Positions 1-5,159 of a stretch of DNA of 7,926 nt are shown here, piece by piece; the first letter of the stretch is position 1, and the number at the start of each line of letters is the position of its first letter. Made by a program: the position numbers and the translations under genes. The notes under the pieces were generated by a model that saw nothing but the letters and a program-made list of their open reading frames with translations, was not told where the DNA came from and did not search any database. This stretch comes from Woeseiaceae bacterium (lineage in GTDB: Bacteria > Pseudomonadota > Gammaproteobacteria > Steroidobacterales > Woeseiaceae): NCBI GenBank assembly GCA_002715745.1, contig PBAE01000016.1, positions 34,325-42,250 of the forward strand, written 5' to 3'.

Positions 1-442
1 TATAGTAATGTTTCCATACTCTTTTGAAATCTGAGGGTTGTTCGGGCCAGACATTCTCTTCATAAAAGAAACTGTTTTCAGAATCAACAGCATAATCGTC
101 ATTGATAGGGCCAATACTAAACGCCTCCTTAAGATCCGGAGGTGTATCAACACCTTTTGATTTACTAAGTGTTTCCGATTTAATGGGGAAGTAGCCTCTA
201 GGTGAGTTCTTGTCATCAGGTCTATATTTATTTTTATATTCTATTGGCAATGAAAAAAAACTCTCAACAGATAACCACATTTTATTTATCATTTTTTCAT
301 CGATATCATGGTTTACAATTTTTAAAAACCCAATCTCCCTGCATATATCATCAACTAAACGACCAATTTTATTTCTTTCATAATCGGACCCCTTCAGGAA
401 AGCGGTCATATCGACCGATGGGATTTCTTTATTTTTATTCAT
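1..442 (-). CDS. Isopenicillin N synthase-like 2-oxoglutarate/Fe(II) oxygenase, N-terminal part (cut by left window edge)
   Basis: The first 147 codons of a gene that runs off the left edge. Translation from the ATG at 442-440 begins MNKNKEIPSVDMTAFLKG and continues with the features of the non-haem dioxygenase N-terminal domain: a short IPxVDM strand near residues 7-12, CREIGFLKIVNHDID at about 48-62, FFSLPIEYKNKY at about 74-85, then RGYFP and TPPDLKEAFSIGP. The TPPDLKEAF and FYEENVWP stretches are typical of bacterial proteins annotated as isopenicillin N synthase family oxygenases. The iron ligands (HxD...H) and the 2-oxoglutarate Arg would lie beyond the window, so activity cannot be judged. 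The ATG lies one base after the psuG stop (TAA-A-ATG) with only a weak AGG upstream, which suggests translational coupling and co-transcription with psuK-psuG. The substrate is unknown; the operon suggests a nucleobase or nucleoside, but that is inference. The family assignment is fairly sure, the specific function is not. Confidence 0.87.
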   Translation of the reverse strand, partial: MNKNKEIPSVDMTAFLKGSDYERNKIGRLVDDICREIGFLKIVNHDIDEKMINKMWLSVESFFSLPIEYKNKYRPDDKNSPRGYFPIKSETLSKSKGVDTPPDLKEAFSIGPINDDYAVDSENSFFYEENVWPEQPSDFKRVWKHYY

Positions 443-443
443 T

Positions 444-1388
444 TTAATTGCCTAAAAACTCGCTGTATTTTTTTGAAATCTCAGTGGCGATTAATGCATT
501 ATTTTGAATGAGCTTGATATTCGAATTCAAGCTGCCTCCTTCAGTTTTTTCCGCTACCATTTTCAGTAGAAAGGGTGTTATCAATTTTCCAGATATTCCT
601 CTTTTTTCTGTTTCTTTCAATGCCTCTTCAATAGCTGTATTGATCTCACTTTCATCGATTGAATATTCCTCTGGAATTGGATTTGCAATTAGAACTCCAC
701 CCCGCAAATTAACATCTTTTTTTATTTTAATGATTCTCGCAACCTCTTCGGGATTTTCACATCTATAGTCAACTTTACATTCACTTTTTGAAAGATAGAA
801 TGCTGGCATCATATTTGTTTTATAACCAATTACAGGCACTCCCTGCGTTTCAAGATATTCTAGAGTTTTAGGGATATCCAAGATAGATTTGACTCCTGAA
901 CAAACAACTGCAACATTTGTCTGAGCTAACTCTTGAAGATCTGCAGAAATATCAAGCGAGCTATTAACATCACGATGAACACCCCCTATTCCTCCAGTTG
1001 CGAAAATATTAATTCCTGCCATTGAAGAAATAATCATCGTTGCTGAAACAGTTGTTGCTCCGTTCTCTCTTGAGGCAATACAGATCGGTATATCGCGGCG
1101 ACTTATTTTTTTAACATTATCTCCATTTTTCGCAAGAATTTGCATCTCATCACTAGATAGTCCAACTTTGAGGCATCCATCAATAATTGCGATGGTTGCC
1201 GGTATTCCTCCATGCTTCTTGATGATACTCTCTACTTCAATAGCTGTTTCTATGTTCTTGGGATAGGGCATTCCATGACATATAATTGTTGACTCCAGTG
1301 CAACAACTGGTTGATTTGACTTTATTGCCTCATTCAAAGTGGGGTCAATATAGATGTGTTTCGTCATTTTATTATGCATACGTTTCAT
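444..1388 (-). CDS. psuG: Pseudouridine-5'-phosphate glycosidase PsuG
   Basis: Cleaves the C-C glycosidic bond of pseudouridine 5'-phosphate to give uracil and ribose 5-phosphate, the second cytoplasmic step of pseudouridine breakdown. The 314-residue product is almost the same length as E. coli PsuG (312, from memory) and aligns nearly without gaps. Visible family motifs are VVALESTIICHGMP (28-41), ISRRDIP (95-101), ENGATTV (108-114), ATGGIGGVHRD (130-140), DISADLQELA (146-155), KSILD (167-171), ANPIPEE and SNIKLIQNNA (289-298). By alignment from memory, the catalytic set is present: E32, K94, D150, the imine-forming K167 and N290 match E. coli E31, K93, D149, K166 and N289. The ATG used overlaps psuK by 17 bases. 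In-frame ATGs at codons 4 and 8 also exist; the one at 1367-1365 lies four bases after the psuK stop and is equally plausible. None has a clear Shine-Dalgarno, so coupled translation is likely. Confidence 0.96.
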   Translation of the reverse strand: MKRMHNKMTKHIYIDPTLNEAIKSNQPVVALESTIICHGMPYPKNIETAIEVESIIKKHGGIPATIAIIDGCLKVGLSSDEMQILAKNGDNVKKISRRDIPICIASRENGATTVSATMIISSMAGINIFATGGIGGVHRDVNSSLDISADLQELAQTNVAVVCSGVKSILDIPKTLEYLETQGVPVIGYKTNMMPAFYLSKSECKVDYRCENPEEVARIIKIKKDVNLRGGVLIANPIPEEYSIDESEINTAIEEALKETEKRGISGKLITPFLLKMVAEKTEGGSLNSNIKLIQNNALIATEISKKYSEFLGN

Positions 1389-2475
1389 TATATTTAATTT
1401 TTAGGAGATCCTCAGATATATTCTCACTTGATGAATTAGATGTTTCCAGTGCTATATTCGCAGCAATTAATGCACCTCTGGCAATATCACGAATAACATA
1501 TCTTTTTTGAGTTGCATATATTATTGCAGCCAGTGCAGCATCACCAGCGCCGGAGACATTAGAAATATTTAATGTTTTTTGTCTCACTTCTTCTAGACCA
1601 TATTCTTTTTCGTTGGCGTAAAATATGCCAAAACTTCCAAGTGAAATGAAGAGTCTTTTTAAACCTCTTTCCATAAACCAATCAGCAACCTCATACAATT
1701 TTTTTTCACTATCAATATTTATTCCAGATATTGTTTCAGCTTCAATTTTATTTGGTTTTAATGTGTGAATCTTGCTTATATGAGGTCTGATCTTGTTTGC
1801 TTTACTTGAGGATACTGTATCCACATAAATTGGAGTATTTGAAATATTCCTAAACATATAATCAATCGTTTCCTGAGAAATATTAGTGTCAATAACTATC
1901 AATTTTGATTGAGTTAAAATCTTTAAATTTTTTTCAATATAGTCTGGTGATAAGGACTTTAAAATAGTCATATCAGAGATCGCATTTTTCATTTCACCAT
2001 TTTTATCATTAAAGGATATATAGGAGGATGTTGTCGTATTTTTTTTCTCTAGAATTAGATTGGAGTCAATGCCTATATTCTCGAAATCTTTCATTAAAAT
2101 ATCACCGTGATAATCATCACCAATCGCGGACATTAATTTACATCGCATATTAAGTCGACATAAGTTTTCAGCAATATTTCTTGCAACACCACCTGGAGAA
2201 GAGGTGATCTTGCCTGGACTTGAGTCATTGGATAAAAGTCCAACTTGGGAGTAGCCATGAATATCGATATTTGCACCACCAATCACGGTAATAAATTCAT
2301 CGGTATTTAGGATATATCCCCTTCCCTTGATAGCGCCCTTTATAGATAAATTCATTATATGAACTGCAATAGCAGATCGACTGATAGCTAGTTTTTTTGA
2401 GAGTTCTTTTTGAGAAATTTGCGGATTATTAGCAATCTCAAGCAGAATTTCTTCTTCTCTTTTTGTAATTTTCAT
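1372..2475 (-). CDS. psuK: Pseudouridine kinase (PfkB family) with N-terminal winged-helix DNA-binding domain
   Basis: Phosphorylates pseudouridine to pseudouridine 5'-phosphate, the substrate of the next gene, psuG. The 367-residue protein has two parts. Residues 1-57 form a winged helix-turn-helix: QISQKELSKKLAISRSAIAVHI at 19-40 gives the two helices and GAIKGRGYIL (47-56) the wing. From about residue 62 a PfkB/ribokinase fold follows: VIGGANIDI (64-72), the substrate-side motif GGVARNIAENL (95-105), TLKPNKIEAE in the middle, and the ATP-site motif NVSGAGD (306-312) whose D312 is the expected catalytic base. The same arrangement occurs in E. coli YeiI; E. coli PsuK itself lacks the DNA-binding domain. 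The fused domain suggests that the kinase may bind its own promoter, where palindromes lie at 2482-2517. No Shine-Dalgarno is visible before the ATG. It ends in tandem TAA stops and overlaps or abuts psuG. The specific substrate is inferred largely from the psuG neighbour. Confidence 0.92.
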   Translation of the reverse strand: MKITKREEEILLEIANNPQISQKELSKKLAISRSAIAVHIMNLSIKGAIKGRGYILNTDEFITVIGGANIDIHGYSQVGLLSNDSSPGKITSSPGGVARNIAENLCRLNMRCKLMSAIGDDYHGDILMKDFENIGIDSNLILEKKNTTTSSYISFNDKNGEMKNAISDMTILKSLSPDYIEKNLKILTQSKLIVIDTNISQETIDYMFRNISNTPIYVDTVSSSKANKIRPHISKIHTLKPNKIEAETISGINIDSEKKLYEVADWFMERGLKRLFISLGSFGIFYANEKEYGLEEVRQKTLNISNVSGAGDAALAAIIYATQKRYVIRDIARGALIAANIALETSNSSSENISEDLLKIKYNETYA

Positions 2476-2481
2476 AACATT

Positions 2482-2517
2482 TGTTTATATTATAAACATA
2501 TGTTTAATTATAAGACA
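2482..2517. promoter_or_regulatory. Two palindromic operator-like elements upstream of psuK
   Basis: TGTTTATATTATAAACA at 2482-2498 is a perfect inverted repeat (8-bp arms around one central base). TGTTTAATTATAAGACA at 2501-2517 has the same ends and length, with 6 of 8 arm pairs intact. Their centres (2490 and 2509) are 19 bp apart, and the inner half-sites together form a further perfect 14-bp palindrome, TAAACATATGTTTA at 2493-2506. The block starts seven bases before the psuK start codon and covers its probable promoter, which fits an autorepressor or a substrate-responsive regulator. The winged-helix domain of PsuK is the obvious candidate binder (inference). AT-rich DNA yields short palindromes by chance, but a perfect 17-bp one with a related neighbour at this place is unlikely to be accidental. 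Confidence 0.55.
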
Positions 2518-2518
2518 A
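2489..2518 (-). promoter_or_regulatory. Candidate promoter of the psuK-psuG-oxygenase operon
   Basis: On the minus strand TTGTCT (2518-2513, 4 of 6 matches to the -35 consensus) is followed after 18 bases by a perfect TATAAT (2494-2489). Transcription would begin near 2482, leaving only a few bases before the psuK ATG, so the mRNA would be nearly leaderless. This agrees with the missing Shine-Dalgarno. A second TATAAT at 2512-2507 has no good -35. Both lie inside the palindromic block, so a bound regulator would block RNA polymerase. Assigned by eye only. Confidence 0.4.
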
Positions 2519-2559
2519 TTTATGTAATTTTTCCTTTGATTTTCTCTTTTTTCTGTCTT

Positions 2560-2568
2560 TGTTAAGAT
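2560..2568 (+). promoter_or_regulatory. Candidate extended -10 promoter for the PLP enzyme / APC transporter unit
   Basis: TGTTAAGAT at 2560-2568 is an extended -10 element (TGn followed by TAAGAT). No good -35 lies at 17 bp, which is tolerable for extended -10 promoters; TTGATT at 2536-2541 is too far away (21 bp). Transcription would start near 2575, giving a leader of about 47 bases. It lies about 40 bp from the palindromic block, so one regulator could affect both directions, but this is weakly supported. Confidence 0.28.
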
Positions 2569-2607
2569 AGGCATTGAAGGATTAAAAAATCTATTACTAA
2601 TACCAAC

Positions 2608-2615
2608 AGAAAGGA
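2608..2615 (+). promoter_or_regulatory. Ribosome binding site that fixes a GTG start
   Basis: AGAAAGGA at 2608-2615 ends six bases before the GTG at 2622, the ideal distance. The nearby ATG at 2615 is in another frame, and no in-frame ATG lies close by, so GTG is the start of the PLP enzyme. Confidence 0.7.
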
Positions 2616-2621
2616 TGTTTT

Positions 2622-3821
2622 GTGAAAGACGAAAAACGAAAGAACTTAAAATTTGATAGTAAAGCTATTTATTATCCACATGATAAGGGTTCACGGTCCA
2701 TTGGGGCGCCCATATTCATGTCTTCAAGCTTTCAATACGGAGCTGATGTATATAATCAAGTAGTTGACGGTGAACGTAAATCTGTAAATATATATGGAAG
2801 ATGCGGTAACCCGAATGAATATCAGTTTGAAGAACAGATGATTATGATAGAGGGCGCAGATGCATGCTTGGCAACAGCCTCAGGAATGGCTGCGATATCT
2901 GTTGCATTATTCGGTTTGTTGAAGTCTGGTGATCATATTGTATGTGATTGGACTACATATAGCTCTACTCATGAAATGCTTGATCACCGTTTGACTGATT
3001 ACGGAATTGAAACCACTTTCGTCGATACTTCCGATTTGGAATCTGTGAAAAAAGCGATAAACGAGAATACAAAGGTTCTGTATTTTGAGTCAATAGCCAA
3101 CCCAAGCATGAAGGTTCCTGATTTTGATGCCTTGGTTGATATCGCGCATTCAAATAACATCGTGGTTGTTTGTGATAATACATTTGCGAGCCCATATGTT
3201 ATAAGGCCTCTTGATTGGGGGGTTGATATTGTTATTGAAAGCGCCACCAAATTTATTGGAGGACATAACGATGCTCTTGGTGGTGTCATTGCTATGAAAT
3301 CAAATTTATTACCGCCTGACTTTATGGAGCAAATTAGATGGAATACGATGGTTAAATGGGGATCACCGCTTTCTCCATTTAATGCATGGGTTCTTTTGAG
3401 AGGAATACAGACATTGCCCGTAAGGTTAGAAAGGCAGTGCAAAACTGCGATGATTTTAGCTGAACACTTTTCATCCCATGACAAGATCAAGAGAGTCTGG
3501 TACCCAGGATTAGACAGCCATCCTCAACATGAACTCGCAAAGAAACAGATGCCAAAATTTGGAGGCATGCTCACATTTGAAGTAGACAATGGCGATGATG
3601 CATTGACCGTGCTTGATAATCTGGAATTAGCATGCTTTGCAGCCAGTCTTGGTGGAGTAAGGACAACTACACAGATACCTGCAACTATGGCATTTCTTGA
3701 TATATCTGAGGAAGAGCGCCAAGAAATGGGTATATATCAAGGGATGATTAGAGTATCCACTGGGCTTGAAGATCCTGACGATTTGATTGCTGATTTTAAC
3801 GCAGCGCTAAGTTTAATTTAA
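2622..3821 (+). CDS. PLP-dependent Cys/Met-metabolism enzyme (methionine gamma-lyase / cystathionine lyase family)
   Basis: A 399-residue fold-type I PLP enzyme, full length for the family, cytoplasmic and probably tetrameric. Members eliminate or replace groups at the beta or gamma carbon of sulfur or hydroxy amino acids. Visible family features are IYGRCGNPN (57-65; Y58 and R60 bind the PLP phosphate of the neighbouring subunit), SGM (87-89) for the phosphate, Y113 stacking on PLP, D185 in VCDNTFASP binding the pyridine nitrogen, SATKFIGGH (207-215) with the PLP lysine K210, and IRVSTGLED near the C-terminus with the substrate-carboxylate Arg. Departures from well-known relatives include S115 where methionine gamma-lyase has its active-site Cys, SLGGVRTT in place of SLGGxES (an Arg for the specificity-setting Glu), and PATMAF in place of PAxMTH. 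Start is GTG with a strong ribosome site. Seven bases separate it from the APC transporter start, so the pair probably handles one imported amino acid. The substrate is not known; family is secure. Confidence 0.9.
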   Translation: MKDEKRKNLKFDSKAIYYPHDKGSRSIGAPIFMSSSFQYGADVYNQVVDGERKSVNIYGRCGNPNEYQFEEQMIMIEGADACLATASGMAAISVALFGLLKSGDHIVCDWTTYSSTHEMLDHRLTDYGIETTFVDTSDLESVKKAINENTKVLYFESIANPSMKVPDFDALVDIAHSNNIVVVCDNTFASPYVIRPLDWGVDIVIESATKFIGGHNDALGGVIAMKSNLLPPDFMEQIRWNTMVKWGSPLSPFNAWVLLRGIQTLPVRLERQCKTAMILAEHFSSHDKIKRVWYPGLDSHPQHELAKKQMPKFGGMLTFEVDNGDDALTVLDNLELACFAASLGGVRTTTQIPATMAFLDISEEERQEMGIYQGMIRVSTGLEDPDDLIADFNAALSLI

Positions 3822-3828
3822 TTTGATT

Positions 3829-5133
3829 ATGCAATTAAAGAGATCATTGAATTTTTGGGATGTATTTTCTATTGCAATGGGCCAAGTCATTGGTTCTGGC
3901 ATAATGGTACTAATAGGAATTGGGATTGGATTCACAGCTTACGCAATACCGTTCGCTTTTATTTTATCGGCAACTCTGTCAATAATTAAACAACTGCCTA
4001 TTGCTTTTATGGGATCTGCAATGCCAGCTACTGGCGGTTTGTATGTTTATTGTAAAAGAATATTAGGACCACAAATTGGATTTTTTTATCTAGCAATTCT
4101 TACTTTTACGCACATTCTAATCGCGTTATTCGCTCTGGGATTTTCACAATATGCCATAGCGCTACTACCTCAATTAGATCCCAATTTAACCGCGATTGGA
4201 ATTATGCTTCTGTTCTATGTAGTCAATCTTTTTGGTGTTAAGCAAGCCGCATCAATACAAAAAGTTATGATTGTTTTATTACTATGTGGCCTGTCCTCCC
4301 TTATTTTTTTTGGGATACTCGAAGTCGACTATACTAATTTTACAAAATCAGATAAGTTATTTCCGCAGGGTTGGTATGGTTTTGGTTTGGCCTGTGTTGT
4401 TCTCTCCTTCTCGACTGGCGGAGCTCAGTATGTTTCTGAATTGGGTGGAGAAATGAAGAATCCAAGGGAAGATCTCCCCAAAGCAATAATATACAGTACT
4501 GCAGTTGCTGCAATATTCTTTGCCCTAGTTTCAATAGTAGCAGTCGGTATTTTGCCAGTAGAGCAGACCGCTGGAAAACCGCTATCTGAAGTTGCAAAAG
4601 CAATACTTCCTCCTGCTGTGTATATTGCGTTTATTGTCGGAGCTGGACTTTTCGCATTGGCAACTAGCATAAATTCAACTTTTTCTTGGGCAACAAAATC
4701 ACTTTTGATTGCATGCGATGACGGCTGGCTTCCCTCAAGACTAGCAAGCGTGAATAAACGTTTTAATACGCCTCATATATTATTAACAGTTATTTTAATT
4801 TTTGGGTTAGTTCCAATTCTGGCTGGCAAGGACCTCAGATACATAATTATGTTGGGTGGTGGTCTGGTTTTTATCTACGATCTTATTCCATTAATTGCCG
4901 CCTTTAAATTTGCTAAGAAGCTACCAGATGTTTTTGCTAATGCGAGTATGAGTTTCTCAGAAAAAAAATTAAAAACAATCAGTATTATTGGTGTCCTGAT
5001 ATTGATAGGACAAGGCACGCTTTCATTTTCTGATATCGATAAAAGTGGTTGGTTATTGGTGGTTCTCTATATCTTATTTGTAATTATTTACATCAAGTTG
5101 AGAAAGCCCTACATAAAAAAAACGGACTCCTAG
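3829..5133 (+). CDS. APC-family amino acid transporter
   Basis: A polytopic inner-membrane protein of 434 residues from the ATG at 3829, with about twelve hydrophobic segments, the normal size for an amino acid-polyamine-organocation carrier. TM1 contains the unwound substrate-binding motif IGSGI (residues 21-25), and a TM6-loop signature near residues 190-222 runs FSTGGAQYVSELGGEMKNPREDLPKAI in pieces, with the conserved E..NP..D.P pattern. The C-terminus is basic and cytoplasmic (KLRKPYIKK). An in-frame TTG two codons earlier (3823) is less likely. There is no clear Shine-Dalgarno, and the start lies seven bases after the stop of the PLP enzyme, which implies coupled translation. It probably imports the amino acid used by that enzyme or exchanges it for the product; neither substrate nor coupling ion can be read from the sequence. 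Its stop codon lies within the loop of the downstream terminator hairpin. Confidence 0.88.
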   Translation: MQLKRSLNFWDVFSIAMGQVIGSGIMVLIGIGIGFTAYAIPFAFILSATLSIIKQLPIAFMGSAMPATGGLYVYCKRILGPQIGFFYLAILTFTHILIALFALGFSQYAIALLPQLDPNLTAIGIMLLFYVVNLFGVKQAASIQKVMIVLLLCGLSSLIFFGILEVDYTNFTKSDKLFPQGWYGFGLACVVLSFSTGGAQYVSELGGEMKNPREDLPKAIIYSTAVAAIFFALVSIVAVGILPVEQTAGKPLSEVAKAILPPAVYIAFIVGAGLFALATSINSTFSWATKSLLIACDDGWLPSRLASVNKRFNTPHILLTVILIFGLVPILAGKDLRYIIMLGGGLVFIYDLIPLIAAFKFAKKLPDVFANASMSFSEKKLKTISIIGVLILIGQGTLSFSDIDKSGWLLVVLYILFVIIYIKLRKPYIKKTDS

Positions 5134-5159
5134 AAAAGAGCCCGTTCACTGATTTTTTT
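5115..5159. terminator. Rho-independent terminator between convergent genes, stronger on the minus strand
   Basis: Arms AACGGACTC (5121-5129) and GAGCCCGTT (5138-5146) enclose an eight-base loop (5130-5137). Read on the minus strand, all nine positions pair (one as G.U) and eight uridines follow without a gap (the A-run at 5115-5122, sharing two bases with the stem), a textbook terminator for the PQQ protein gene. Read on the plus strand, the G.U becomes an A.C mismatch, and the seven-T run (5153-5159) starts six bases after the stem, so termination of the transporter transcript should be weaker. The hairpin includes the transporter stop codon (5131-5133). Confidence 0.8.

Noticed and set aside
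202..447. Plus-strand open frame of 81 codons
   Set aside because: Lies antisense over the oxygenase gene, whose translation is clearly a conserved family; the plus-strand product has no recognisable features.
2536..2568. TTGATT (2536) with TAAGAT (2563) as a standard -35/-10 promoter
   Set aside because: The 21-bp spacer is outside the normal range; only the extended -10 reading is kept, at low confidence.
2999..3490. Minus-strand open frame of 163 codons inside the PLP enzyme gene
   Set aside because: Shadow of the coding strand; the plus-strand product carries the full PLP enzyme motif set.
3823..3828. TTG start for the APC transporter at 3823
   Set aside because: It adds only two residues and lacks a ribosome site; the ATG at 3829 is the more usual start codon.
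4340..4670. Two minus-strand open frames inside the transporter gene
   Set aside because: Antisense to a complete APC transporter and without ribosome site or domain features.
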